64,000 nucleotides of DNA from Bugula neritina (Eukaryota > Bryozoa > Gymnolaemata > Cheilostomatida > Bugulidae), in NCBI GenBank assembly GCA_964035545.1, contig OZ037765.1:2021001-2085000 (forward strand), in the 5' to 3' direction. Shown one piece after another: positions 35,601 to 47,551 of this stretch. Below the pieces are notes generated by a model. The model made no database searches, was not told the origin of the DNA, and was given only the letters and a program-made list of their open reading frames with translations. Within the stretch, counting starts at the first letter, position 1. Every line of letters starts with the position of its first letter. The position numbers were made by a program, and so were the translations under genes.

Positions 35601-35650
35601 AGAGGCACGAGCTCTGACTCAGTGCCACCATTACTCATACTATTTGTCAT
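29655..35650 (-). CDS. M5: MCT/SLC16-like transporter (duplicate pair with M6)
   Basis: Coding exons in transcript order: 35332-35650 (ATG at 35648-35650, in-frame TAA just upstream), 34470-34613, 33592-33774, 33206-33388, 32697-32860, 31561-31741, 31188-31352, 30567-30746, 29979-30104, 29655-29791 (stop TAG). Phases close to 593 aa. The N-terminus and helix 1 are one 319-nt exon, with DGGWGW at 49-54. The loop exon is split after RPMYKK, the next exon starting DIFYSGSV. Helix 8 starts GVSTMLGR: the Arg of the family is kept, but Thr replaces the coupling Asp of MCT1. Loop residues after helix 6 are Lys-rich (EKRLAKKNKQ). Donors of exons 34470-34613 and 32697-32860 are followed by donor-copying repeats. 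A likely 5'UTR acceptor lies at about 35687, so a non-coding first exon is likely upstream. Confidence 0.88.
30856..30930 (-). repeat. tRNA-like SINE, family 1 (diverged)
   Basis: Minus-strand tRNA-like core in the M5 intron between exons 31188-31352 and 30567-30746. The A-box is recognisable and the B-box is damaged; it is the most diverged copy of the family. Confidence 0.5.
31035..31174. repeat. Imperfect foldback (inverted repeat) in M5 intron
   Basis: Arms of about 57-60 bp, left arm starting TATATAAGGAGCTCCGAG and right arm ending CTCGACTCGAAGCTGCTTATATA. They share GGTGAATGAGTGCAGTAG exactly. It ends 13 nt from the donor side of exon 31188-31352. It may be a small MITE. It is absent at the same place in M6. 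Confidence 0.7.
32018..32551. repeat. 30-bp AT-rich minisatellite in M5
   Basis: About 18 units of ATTATAATATAATATAATGC plus ATTGTAATGT. Units are 30 bp through most of the array, with shorter and longer variants at the left edge. It lies in the M5 intron between exons 32697-32860 and 31561-31741; the M6 intron lacks it. Confidence 0.95.
32604..32696 (-). repeat. 28-bp minisatellite (short) plus poly-C at M5 loop-exon donor
   Basis: Read on the minus strand, exon 32697-32860 ends AAGAAG and the intron starts GTGTGTCC. The GAAG/GTGTGTCC junction is repeated in about three 28-bp units. A run of 16 C (32604-32619) follows on the plus strand. M6 has the same repeat expanded. Confidence 0.9.
34178..34250 (+). 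repeat. tRNA-like SINE, family 1
   Basis: Plus-strand copy in the M5 intron downstream of exon 34470-34613. TAGTGTAATGGTTAA resembles the A-box and GGTTCAAATCCC the B-box. The acceptor halves do not pair fully. Confidence 0.6.
34258..34469 (-). repeat. Duplicated exon end and donor repeat in M5
   Basis: Downstream of the donor of exon 34470-34613, the last ~65 nt of that exon are present again at 34330-34394 with an intact GTGAG donor. Flanking units of CACACCTGGAGACACTAGTG plus ATAGAATGTGTGAGACC occur twice. The copy has no acceptor and no helix 2 part, so it is a pseudo-exon fragment. Confidence 0.85.
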
Positions 35651-38600
35651 TTCTTAGTCTGATTTCCTGTCAGGGCTCTTCTCTGTTGGAGATAAAAAAT
35701 AGCAATTAGTAATGCTTCTTAACCTCTAGAGCTAAAAAGCAAAGCATTCAAATAACATTAGTTGACATTTCTAAGCTTTTAATTTTATTAGTTTTCTACT
35801 ACTGCTTGGATTTTAAAGTGTCTTCTGCATCACCTATCTATGAGATGTTAAATGGTTACAATAACAGATCACATTGTACTCTATGTTTTAGGCTGTGCTA
35901 TTATAGCACAATTGGAAAATTAAACAAACTGATATTTTTAGAACTAACAATAACTATTTTTAAAATAAAAACCCAATTTTGTGCTCAATTAAATTATTAA
36001 TCAAGAAACCACTTACTATGCGCTACAATAAGTCATGTTTATAGAAACTGAAACTGCCATGTTTGAACAGCTTCATGACATGTTACACACAGTGCTTTTT
36101 GTCATAGTGCTTTACTAGCCATATAAAATCTTTCCCGAGCTTTGTTTCAGTTTATCTAATTAGTCAATCCAATAACTCAGTCAATAAGTGAATACAACCA
36201 ATATTTAACCCAAGCATATATTAATCAAAAATGGTAGTTGAAATTTTACATAATAATTTTAGAAATCCTGATTGAATAAAAGTAAAGCAGATGGGAATAC
36301 CATTGTGCTATGAAGACGTGTGTGAATGGAAATTTTTACTATAAGTTACTGTGGAGCTACTAGAAATTACTATAAAGTGTATCCATTTGTAGAAATAAGT
36401 TATGCAATAATTCACTAGGAAATACCACAACTGCTGTATATACCATAATATCTGCTATATATTTCTGATGACATTATTTATGTTTACGATGTTCCAGGAG
36501 TTACTTACCAATAAACTTTCACAGGCAATTGTCTATGCTGGCTTCTCTAAAATAAAAATAATTGCGTATTGGTATTCAAATTCAAAATATAACTTTGTGA
36601 TTTCATTAAAGGGATAGTTCTGAAACTGGCGCTGTGCCTAATTTACTTTTTACAGCCACCAGGTTATAGTAGGAAAGCCAATAAATAGTAAACAACATTT
36701 TTATCAAGCCTAAGTGAATGAAAAAACCAGCATTTTGAAACTTGCAAGTCGAAATCTTTCTTTCTAAATTTCATAAAAAGATTAAGCACTAAAACACAGG
36801 CACTGAAATTTGTTTCTATTGCAAACTTCATATTAGTTATGTAATTTATTTTCTAAAATAAACAGAAGCATTATATGTTATAGTCTAGTCTAATTTCAAA
36901 TATGGCAGTCAAAAACTTCTTGCAACGAAAATTTTCTCCTGTGATAAAAAAATGGTTCCGATGTATTTGATTTAGCATAGCTGATTAAGTGAAATACTTT
37001 AGTAGATTTTTATGCAATTAAAATGTTTATAAACAAAAGAGTTTATTTTTTGATTATGTAATAATTTTACTCTTTAACATATCAAATAACTTCAACAGTT
37101 ATAGCCAACGTCATATGTATATTTAAAGACAGCCCCATTGCAATATGGTCCCTATAAAGACTAAACTGACTTTAGGCAAAATATATACAGTGTAGCTTTT
37201 AAAAAAGTTTGAAAATCTTTATATATAAGTTCATTTAATTACAGCATAATATTATACAGAATATAATATAAAGTAAAGGCTTAGTTAGTATATACAAGGG
37301 CTACAAATATCTTACAAGACACTTTGTTACACATATTATAGCGATTCTCAAATATAATGACTTACCAATACAATACTGTACCCAGCAACTAACTAAAAAA
37401 TGTATAACCAAGTTGCAACCTTTTAAAGTAACAATCTAAACAGAAGATTCTAGAAATAGTAAACATCATAGCAACCATATTGATATAGCCACTCTCGTTA
37501 TTATATTTAACAATATACAAGCAAAGCAAAGAACAGAATTCCTAAAACTTTAGTTTTAAAGGAAATGGCAAAGTCATTGTGTGATGTTTTGTTTGTCAAG
37601 AAATCAAGTCCCAAATCTATTTTTAGATAAGATGAGCATGAAAACAGCGTGCTGACCTTAGGGTATGCGGATATTATATCACCCATGTTGGCAAAGGAGA
37701 GTGTACAAGTAGTTAGTATAAACAATACTACTTATTTTCAAAGCAATCAGCTGATTTCTACAACTGTTTCAAAGGCCATCAGCATAACATGCTACTGTTT
37801 ATATAAAATGCATTTCTATTGCGTTACTCAGTTTAAACAAGAGTCAAAAGTTAAATGATTTCATAACCACCTGAAATAAATGACAGAATTATATTATAAT
37901 ATTCTCTTAATATAATTATAACATAGTATATGCCGTATTATATGTCTAAATCTAATACAATATTGCAACAATATTGTATGTAATTATTTCATGAGTATAT
38001 AACTAATAAGAAGCATAAAGCATCTGGCTGGCTATAAGTGGCTTTTCATAGTGCTTATCACTAGTTATGACTCGCCCTATCAAGAGAGGACAAATACCAT
38101 ATTGACAAATATACTTTATTAATTATTAATAATAATTATAATGTGATAATAATATTTCTTTATATTATACACAATGTTTTGAGCAAATTTTATAAAGCAA
38201 TTACCATATATTATAGTAGTAATTGTGCTCAAAGCTATGTCCTGAAAAAAGTAGAACGGCAGATAAAAGAAATCAAACTCATGTTGTGACCAGATATAAG
38301 AATTCAGAATTGCTTCCTCTCTCCTTTCACTGCTATTGGGAAATATGCATATTGAAAGAGAAATGAGCTACTGTGGAGAAAAACTATAATAGAATCAGGA
38401 GTAAAAAGTAGGTACATAAAATGGGTCTATGGTAACAAATTTTCAAGAAATAAGCAAATATTTAAACTAAATTATTTCTGTTCTAGAATTTATATAATTA
38501 CCAGTTTAATTAAAATAACTTTAAATAAAGAAAACTATAGTTATCTTTGTTATAATATATATCACATTTCAAAAGCTAGGAACTGCTTTTACTGCAGAAG

Positions 38601-39674
38601 CTAGTATACTATAGATGCTAGTACACTATAGAAGCTAGTATACTATAGAATCTAGTACACTATAGAAGCTAGTATACTATAGAAGCTAGTACACTATAAA
38701 AGCTAATATATATTAATGTACCTTCTAAATAAAAGTTTTGCCTTAATATTTTGGCAGTAGAAAACGCTTTTTATGCCAATGAATGAAGTGTTTTCACCTG
38801 ATTATTCTTTCAAATTAGCTTTTAAAGATGTTTAGTAATAAAATTTATGGCACCAAAATAATTTATCCACAAATATTTTCACACGGAGTAATACTAGGAT
38901 TGACTGTTTACGTAGACTCTCTGCAATGTTTACTAATCTAAAAATAGCTAGAAGAATCCTGCGCTTACAACAAGAATAATATTGAGTAAGACTGAGACGC
39001 TGATCAACATTTTACCAGTTGCCAATTGCGAATAATTAACTCGCTGTTGTTATTTATGAGAAGAAAATGTCTCACAAACATAGTATTGGCTCAACCGGAA
39101 AGACTATTCTTGGTAAATACTGAAACTTTGTTATTTGAGAAGTTTATGACTTGTGTGAAGATGTTTATAGTCTATGCCTTTCAGTGTTTATATTATCAGT
39201 GATTGTAAATAGTAAGATACAAGTCTGCGCTGTTTGTTTATTATTTGATAATTAAAGTCACGTTTAAAAAATATTTCCTTTGCTCCATTTTATTTAACTT
39301 AAGGTGTAGTATACAAGATAAAACACTAAACTGGCCTTTTGTAAATGAATAAAAAAGATTACACAATTAGAAGTCAAAAACATCTAAATTTTATAACTAC
39401 AACCTTGAATTTGATTCAATATGCGCACCAATGGTTGAAGCTAAAATTTTTCTCAGAAAAATTAGTTACATACATGTAGATACAATATAAACACATTATT
39501 TGTTTAAAAATATGAATATAATAATGAACTGGTAATAAATGGTGATGATAAAATAATACGTGATAATGAAATGTTTTGTCTCTAACTATTATAGTGTGTG
39601 AGTTTATAGCTATTAATGATGACTGTTTTTGCTGTGATAAATCTTTAGCAATCTTATTTCAAGTACTGGAGTTA
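35651..39674. other. M5-M6 intergenic region (M5 upstream, M6 downstream)
   Basis: Contains a likely 5'UTR splice acceptor of M5 (about 35687) and a possible non-coding exon ending with a GTAAGT donor at about 36509 (minus strand). A 17-bp tandem repeat GCTAGTACACTATAGAA (about 7 units) is at 38595-38705. The rest is AT-rich without recognisable genes. Confidence 0.45.
38595..38705. repeat. 17-bp tandem repeat
   Basis: About seven units of GCTAGTATACTATAGAA with few changes, in the M5-M6 intergenic region. Confidence 0.85.
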
Positions 39675-42600
39675 TCAGCTCTCTGTCTTGTTGTTGTGAG
39701 GTTTGTTCTTAAACCATTCCAATTCAAGCAAAACAAACGAAAACGAAGCAAACACAATCAAGCTTCCAGCAATAAAGAATGCAACGTCATACGATCCAAA
39801 TGTGTCGTATATTTTGCCTACAAAAAAGCAAAATATTTGAGTATCAAAAAACAGATACTAGAACAACAATTCTTACCCAAGACAATAGAAAGGTAAGGTG
39901 TGCTATAAATGAATCTATTAATGCATACAATCTCTAATCTGACATTTCATAAGTGTGTTTTTACTCCTGCATTGTTTTTACAGTGTAAATCACTAACTTT
40001 CTAGCATATTCTAAGAGTACATGCACGTTTTTATAGGTTTTATAGTAGAAAACTTTTATTAGGAATCTTTAATTACATATTATATAATACTGGTATATAC
40101 ATAGTTCCAGTTGTTTAGAGGCAATAACTTTATTGAAAGTTGCTTTAAATTGACATAATATAGGTAATAAACACGCATGCACTAGTTTAACATAAAACAG
40201 TTTCACATTCAACGTGAAACAGTGATACAGCTACTGTGTTATATGTGTGGCATTATGGCTCAACTTCTAGATAAGTTGATGAAACATTTTGAAAATTTTC
40301 AACATTTTTACCACTTTTAGTAACTGGTTCAAGAGTTGACTATATAGCGTAGTATTACGTCAAATTTTCATCTCAAGTATGGGTTGATTTTATGCTGTTA
40401 ATTACTCAATGCAATGCAGTAGTTTTTATAGTAATAAAATGCAGTTTCACTCGACGCTGTTTTGCAAATTTAACTTTTAAATTTTGTGCGTGCCTTATTA
40501 CTATAAGTCCTGAGTAAATCTTTATCGTATCTGCTAAATATATAAATATTTGAATTACCGTCTGCAACGTTTCATCTCTGTTTTTGCAATAGTTAACATA
40601 TCTTCACGTCATTATTATACAAAACAATATTTGAAGATAGATGTTGTGTATAAACTCTGTTATGAAACACAGTTCTTTGTACCTGCTACAGCAAAAGTGT
40701 TCAAAATTTTCCATGCATATCTACTTACCTGCTATTGGTGGACCAATTATAGTTGATACTCCTCTAAGCAGAACAGTGATGCCATAGGCTGTAGTTAGTT
40801 TGTCTAAGCCAATCAAATCAACCAACACAAGTGGGGAAAGAGCAACATGCCCGCCTAAAAAAGTAATGAAAATACACTTTATTTTTAGTTTTCATAGAAT
40901 GTGATGCTATAGTTTAATTCTGCAGTCATTAAACTGTCTCAAACAGTCAAAATCAAATTAATTTATTCAGAACAATGTTATGTGATAAGCAGGGAACTAA
41001 AAGCATTGTCAAGGTACTATTATATACAAACTAAAACTTCAACATTATGATTTATAAAATATTTGGCTGTTTTTAACTCTCCAACAACAGTAGCCAAATA
41101 TATATTACTTCACTTAGGACAGATGCAGTAGTGAAATGATTTCACCGGAATAAGTTTTTCAAATATTTTTATGAATTTTGGTTTGAAGCGCTGCAGTTGC
41201 AGACTCTGTGAGAACCTAAGTCTTTTTTAAATATGTCTCATATGGAACACAGGCTTTTTTCAATGCTTCTACTATTGCAGTGTACCTTGCACTGACTTCT
41301 TTGTTGAGGAATCAGAATGTTAATCCAATGATAAACTACACAAATTTTTATAACAACAAATTAATTGGTAGGATGTAAAACAAAAAGAGCAGCCTGTGAT
41401 CTAGTGGTTTAGTAAGCACAAGGTCATGGGTCCATGAGTTAGACAAGGTCATTTGTGATGTCAAGAAAGGCATTCTGCCATAATCGCGCCCTCGTCATGG
41501 CAGAGAATGTCCTTAACTCACTTAAAAAGTGCTCCCAGGGATGATGACTTTAAACAAATCGTGAGTCCGTATAATGCTAGATCTCACTTATACAGTGCTG
41601 GTCATATCCACCATTACATAAGATGACACAATGTAAGTACAGAACACAGTATAACGTAAGCACAGTGATGACTTACCTATAAAGAACCCGTAGCCAAATG
41701 CAGAAACTGCCATTGCTATGTACGTCTTACAGAAAGGCATGACTACACAGGATATTCCAGCCAGAAATAGAAAGATATTGTGAACCAGAAGAGCTCTTAG
41801 GTTTGGAATCTGAGCAATGACACAGGACAGCAGACGTCCCAGCATCGTGCTAACTCCTGAAATAATGCTTATTTTTTGTAAGATTTTATAAACTAAGAAA
41901 ATTTGAAGATCATACTAAGCCTAGCAATCAACTTATTATAATATGCTACATCTACTATAATATAGGACTTGACCTCCTTCTCTTTTAGTCACAAAATATG
42001 ATGCCATAATGACTAAAAATGCAGAAGTAAATTCATACCTAGTATAGAAATGAGAAAGGAAGCTTTTCCACTCTCCACTCCCATCTGAACAGCTCTTACG
42101 CTGGTGAAAGCGAATGGTATGAGATACGCTATCATTATTAACCAGGAGAGAAATGCTATTAGGTTGAAAGCTGGCATTTTCAATAAACTCAAATCCAACA
42201 TCTCTGAAACAGTCATCATAGAGTTCACAATAGTCATAAAATGATGTGTTAAATATTTCAGGAGAAGAACTTATAAAGCAATAATTGTTTTCTTGTTAGT
42301 ATTATATGCAATTAGTAAACATCCCTTGATATGTATGGGTAAAATTTAAATTTTGATGTGGTTTAATAATAAAACGTCAGTAGTAAACCCCTTTGAACGC
42401 AAGTTTTATAAAACTTTTGCCCCTTTGAGATTCGAACATGAGACCTCCGGCTTGCAAGCAGGGTCACTAACAAGTACACCGCAGGGCCACTGGGTAACCC
42501 CAACACTACAGGTTCTTAGAATCAGTTATTTTAGCTTAAATTAAGAATATGTGCAAATATTGTGTTAATTATGTTAGTAAATATTACCTGAAAGTGTATC

Positions 42601-45600
42601 AGTGATTTGTCGAGGGAGACAACTGCAAACGTTTGTAGTAGTTTTGTTGTGCATAGCAGGTATAGATATGACACTAGCTACATAATCTTGTGTTTTGGAG
42701 GTGTCTTTATACTCGGGCAAATTTAGAACACTTCCGCTGTAGAATATGTCCTGTAAAACACAATAAATTTAACATTTGTTGCACCATTTTACATTTTCAA
42801 AATAATTAATCATGTATATTTAACCGTTATTAAAAGGTTTTGAATCAAGTTCTAATTCTGCTCTCATGCATATTTTGTTTACTAGATTAAAGTTGTAACC
42901 TTTTTTTGTTGCTGATTAAAAAGTTATAAATTGCAGGATTGCTATTAGAGAAACTTCAGAGCCTGGTTTTAAAAACAGATAGGAAAGACAACTTCAAAGA
43001 TATGCTTGAATAAAAAATTGATCATCTGTTGTAAATTTAGAGAGCAAGAATGCTAAAATAGATATAACGCTAAAATTTTGTTTCCCAAAATAACCAAGAG
43101 AAGCAGTTATAGCACCTACTGCTGTAAGAAAATATAGATCAAATATAAATTCAGTGAAAAAAGTGCGAGAGAATCCTCTCTATGCTATGCCAGGAGAGTA
43201 AAAGGTGAGGTATGAGCAACCTCTTCTACTTATCTACCTTTTAAACTTCACAACTGCACAAATATATTAACTTGAAAGTTGCATCCTAATGTATACCATA
43301 AGGTTTTAGTAAGGTTTAGAACTGTTTTATGTCATGAGATAATGTGTGCAGGATCTTCTAGATCAACTCTGTTTTACTGAATACTAACGAGGTAGGTATC
43401 AAAAGGAAGTGGTGTTTCTTGCCATTTAGATTGGCGGGTGTGGCAAATATATCTAATTAGTAATTGTAATGTATCTATGCCATATTTTTATGTTGAGTAT
43501 AGATTTTTCACATACACCAATCCAATGATAGAATAAAAGAACCTTCTTGTACCCCCCCCAATAGAATAAAAGACACACCTTCTACTAGATAGAATAAGAG
43601 ACACACCTTCTACTAGATAGAGTAAGAGACACACCTTCTACTAAATAGAATAAAGGACACACCTTCTACTAAATAGAATAAAGGACACACCTTCTACTAG
43701 ATAGAATAAAGGACACACCTTCTACTAAATAGAATAAAGGACACACCTTCTACTAGATAGAATAAAGGACACACCTTCTACTAGATAGAATAAAGGACAC
43801 ACCTTCTACTAAATAGAATAAAGGACACACCTTCTACTAGATAGAATAAAGGACACACCTTCTACTAGATAGAATAAAGGACACACCTTCTACTAGATAG
43901 AATAAAGGACACACCTTCTTGTACATTGGTCTCTTCAGATCTTCTGCCTCTTCTACAGTCAGAGTTGTGACAGTCTTGTGACCGGAGAGTCTGTTGGTAC
44001 TGTGATACACATTTATACTTCCTACATTCAGTCTACTTCCTAGTGCACCTGTCCTCATGTTCGGTTGGCTACTCGTAGCTACAATCATACATACGAGTCA
44101 GAAAGAAACCAGCATAGTAAAAATTAACCATTAGTCATAACTATACTCTAAAATTTAAATGGTACATTGGCATTGTTTATTATAGGTCAGCATTATCCTT
44201 ACAGTGTAAATCTACTATTAAATGTAAACAACTTCTTTTTAATAAATTTAAAAATGTAAATTCCCAATAATTTGAAATTCACTTTGTGAATAGGTCTGGT
44301 GTTTGAAATATATATAAATTGGGCATATAGTTATACAAAAACAATTAATATATAAAGCAATTCAATGCATGCACTGCCTTGCTTGCTATAGAATACTATA
44401 TATTACAGTATAACTGACCCAATCTTAGTTTCTCAAACTTGTCAGAAGTTTCCTTTGAGTGGCCATTAAGTTTAGTAAGGGAACCTTTAGCCTCAGCATC
44501 TTTGTTTTCAAGCCTTTGTTCCAACTTCAACTTCCTGTCATGCTTTGATTGTAGAGGTCGAATAAGTGCAGCAAAAACACACCCGTGAAGGATAATTCCA
44601 GCTAAACGATTAAAGTATATTACGTTATATCAGCACAAAGTAATTATAAAATATGTATATGAGAAAACAACAGATATTATTATATAAAATATACTTTGGT
44701 AGGTATATACTTTACCGTGATTAGAATAAATAATTAGAGTTGTAGTGTTGAGTTTACTCAGTGGTCCCCGTGGTGTAATGGTTAGCACACTTGCTTGTAA
44801 GCCAGAGATCTCGGGTTCAAATCCCAGTGGGGGCAATTATTTTTCAAGAGTACTAAGCATTCTTAATTTGGAAGTTATTTTTTGTTCAAAGAAGTGGTAA
44901 AAAGTTTTAATAAAATTGAGTTCATTAATACAACATTTTTGTTGACTAATAATAATAATTTACTCGCATAATTTTACTAAATTTGACCAACCAAGAAACG
45001 TTTTATGATTAGTTTCCAGTTTGTTTCGGTTTATCAAGTTCCAACACAGTATATATTAAAGTTTTATTTATAGCCCAACCCACCAATAATATAATGGGCT
45101 CTTTTCCAGTCCATATTATCCAATAAGAACTTTCCGGTAGGTCCAAAAACAAATGTACCAACTCCTGTACCGCACATGCCCAAACCTACCGCTAGGGGGC
45201 GCTTCTTCTCAAAATATAGAGATACGCTGATTACTGCTGGCATGTACATTAGCCCAAAACCAATGCCTGTAATGAGTATGATCATAGACATCAAGAAGTT
45301 GTCTTCTCTTTTAGGTACAAAATTAACAGTCACTATGATAATATGTTAACACACCATGTGTAACTTATGGCAGGGAGGGATGTTGTAACATTATAAGTAT
45401 GTGCACTAGGCCTAGTCATATATTATTATAAGTATTCCTTAAAAAGACATTCTTCTGTCTTTACCACAGCATTGTATTCACTCATGTGATTCCATTATTT
45501 GCTTTTATGCAGCCAAACATGAGAGAAGTTTGCTTAATACATTCTTGCAAGGTTTGAGTAACAAATGTGTTTTCACTTGTTGTGTCATTTTTGCTAAATT

Positions 45601-47551
45601 CCCTACTGTATTGTAATAAATGATTACTGCAATAAACTGCTAGCAAAAGATATAGTTATCTTCATATGTATTCAGACTTTGTTAATGTATTTGACAATTA
45701 CGTTTATGAACTGTGATGTGCATTAGTATTAAGTAATAACTATAAAGTTTTATGCAATTAATCTATGAATTGTTCATTTCGTCCAAATGATTGTTATATT
45801 ATAATGTACTTATTTTATTCTTCGTCACATTTCATTTATTATTATATGGTTTTTGACTTTTAATGGCTATAAAAATACAAGTAAAGTTTGCTCAATAGCT
45901 TTCAATGACTATAACAATTAATACTGACCCTAAAAGTACATGACTGAAAGGTTATCTGCAGTTCATTTAGACATAAGCTGGGAAAGGATAATTCACGCTG
46001 ACCAACAGCTGCCGAGTAGGTGTGACTGACCAGCACTAATTACTAACAGAAAGAGAGAGTAATCAGATGCATTGTTGTTAGTATAATATGATTTACTAAA
46101 GGGTCAATGAGCTTTGATGACATTGCAGTCATTGCATCCACTAGTTGAGTTTTCCAATGAATTAATTTCACCTTTAACAAAATGTTGAAATGTTCTGATG
46201 AAAAAATGCAGAGGAATTTTGCAGTATTTCTTCTTCAAAATATTTCAAGTAATGATTATAACTGAAAAATGAAATATATTAATTTCATGAATAATGTTAC
46301 TGCGTGTTGCATTTGAAGATCGTAATGCAAGGTGACGATGTCCTTAATATTCGAAAAGGGTGGTTATGTCATTGGTTCAAGAGCAGATAGATGATGTCAC
46401 TAACATGTAGACAGAGTGATGATGTCACCAATTGCGAGAAAGGTGATGATGTCACTGATTTGTAAGCAGGGTGATGATGTCACTGATTTGTGAGCAGGGT
46501 GATTACTTTCATTAGTTTAATGAAGCAACTTAGGTAATTTAGCTCTCAAGGTTTGCCTATGTGATTGGTAGACAAAAGGTCTTTGTGAGATTTAGTTTAT
46601 AAATTACCATGAGCTACCCACGTTACACCAACAAAGTAAATGGACATGTGGTGAGACCCTGTATACACACCTGGAGACACTACTGATAGGATGTGTGAGA
46701 CCCTGCATACACACCTGGAGACACTAGTGATAGGATGTGTGAGACCCTGTATACACACCTGGAGACCCTGCATATACACCTGGAGACCCTGCATATACAC
46801 CTGGAGACACTAGTGATAGAATGTGTGAGCAACTCACCTCCAAACACTCCAAACAAGACTATCATAGTCAGAATAGAGTTGGAGAAAGTACACACCACAA
46901 AGGAAATGGCTGCCAATATTGAACCAGAAATGCCCACAGGACGGCATCCAAACTTGTTTATCAGAGCACTTCCAACTGGAGCTGGAAAAATATGTTCATT
47001 TTAATGAATCATTTATGAACTAGAAATGCATTTTATTTGAGTTATAGAAATTTATACAAGTACATATATGTTTCAAATACTGATAGTGAAAGAATGTCTT
47101 AACTTTAACAAATAATTTTTATTGATATAATGTTCTTAGTTTGCACAAATTTAAAAAAGTTAAACTAACTTTCATTTTTTCACAAACACTGAAAATAACT
47201 GCAGTTTGATGTTGTAGACATCAACAGTATACCTGAGAGCATGTAACATCCAACTAGAGTAGACATCAGTGCACTGGTGGTCGCAGCAGAACTTTCAAAG
47301 TAGTTTGCATACTCCAACATGAAGGATCCAAAAGCGTAGCAAATTCCATCAAGTATAAATTGATTCATAAATGAGGCTAGCACTATCACCCACCCCCACC
47401 CTCCATCAGGTGGAGTAACAATAAACTCGTTTATGTCTGCATTTATAGTAGATTCTGTTGGTTCATCTGCTTTTGTCTTTTCTGACTCATCAATTTGACT
47501 GAGAGGTACGAGCTCTGACTCAGTGCCACCATTACTCATACTATTTGTCAT
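39675..47551 (-). CDS. M6: MCT/SLC16-like transporter (duplicate pair with M5)
   Basis: Coding exons in transcript order: 47233-47551 (ATG at 47549-47551), 46838-46981, 45084-45266, 44419-44601, 43915-44078, 42588-42750, 42039-42203, 41677-41856, 40729-40854, 39675-39817 (stop TGA). Phases close to 589 aa. Exon plan and phases equal those of M5, and several exons are almost identical. By hand count the M5/M6 differences are 2 of 144 nt (second coding exon), 3 of 183 (third), 7 of 180 (exon 41677-41856). The loop exon 44419-44601, exon 42588-42750 and the last two exons have diverged much more. All motifs of M5 are present and nothing looks broken, so both copies appear to be working genes. 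Confidence 0.88.
41160..41300 (+). repeat. Dispersed repeat 'R100', copy 5
   Basis: GGTTTGAAGC start, GGAACACAGGCTTTTTTCAA and CTACTATTGCAGTGTACC. It lies next to the family 2 SINE at 41388 in an M6 intron. Confidence 0.4.
41388..41575 (+). repeat. SINE-like repeat, family 2 (longest copy)
   Basis: Starts GCAGCCTGTGATCTAGTGGTT, a tRNA-like A-box head, followed by GGTCATTTGTGATGTCAAGA and a shared 3' region. It sits in the M6 intron upstream of exon 40729-40854 and has no counterpart in M5. Confidence 0.5.
42419..42488 (-). repeat. tRNA-like SINE, family 1
   Basis: Minus-strand copy in an M6 intron, with the family flank ACTGGGTAACCCCAACACTACA on the plus-strand right side and an AAAGTTTTATAAAACTTG tail on its 3' side. 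It is absent from the matching M5 intron, so it arrived after the duplication or was lost there. Confidence 0.6.
43560..43914 (-). repeat. 28-bp minisatellite at M6 loop-exon donor (expanded)
   Basis: Roughly 13 units of ACACCTTCTACTAGATAGAA plus TAAAGGAC (plus strand) directly next to exon 43915-44078. On the coding strand each unit gives GTAGAAG/GTGTGTCC, copying the exon end and donor. Units also carry in-frame-capable TAG, so use of a distal copy would usually stop translation. Confidence 0.92.
44764..44834 (+). repeat. tRNA-like SINE, family 1 (best preserved)
   Basis: The seven-base acceptor halves GTCCCCG and TGGGGGC pair (with G-T pairs), and the D-stem GTG/CAC and T-arm CGGGTTCAAATCCCA are good. 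The anticodon stem around CTTGTAA does not pair, so it is most likely a SINE head and not a working tRNA. It lies in the M6 intron between exons 45084-45266 and 44419-44601. Confidence 0.6.
46320..46510. repeat. Imperfect tandem repeat with GTGATGATGTCACT
   Basis: Five to six units of about 28-34 bp, each with GTGATGATGTCA and a spacer like CTGATTTGTGAGCAGG. It lies in the M6 intron next to the donor repeat at 46630. Confidence 0.75.
46630..46837 (-). repeat. Donor-adjacent minisatellite in M6
   Basis: Matches the M5 repeat at 34258-34469 but expanded in a different way: units of 21 bp (ACACCTGGAGACCCTGCATAT) and about 45 bp alternate. On the coding strand each gives CTCCAG/GTGT, a donor-like sequence. 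A trace of the exon copy remains (AACAAAGTAAATGGACAT at its left end). Confidence 0.85.

Noticed and set aside
44764-44834. Functional tRNA gene (and the similar hits at 35, 15486, 30856, 34178 and 42419)
   Set aside because: The anticodon stem does not pair in the copies, the acceptor arms mismatch in most, and the copies share sequence outside the tRNA part. A SINE origin fits better.
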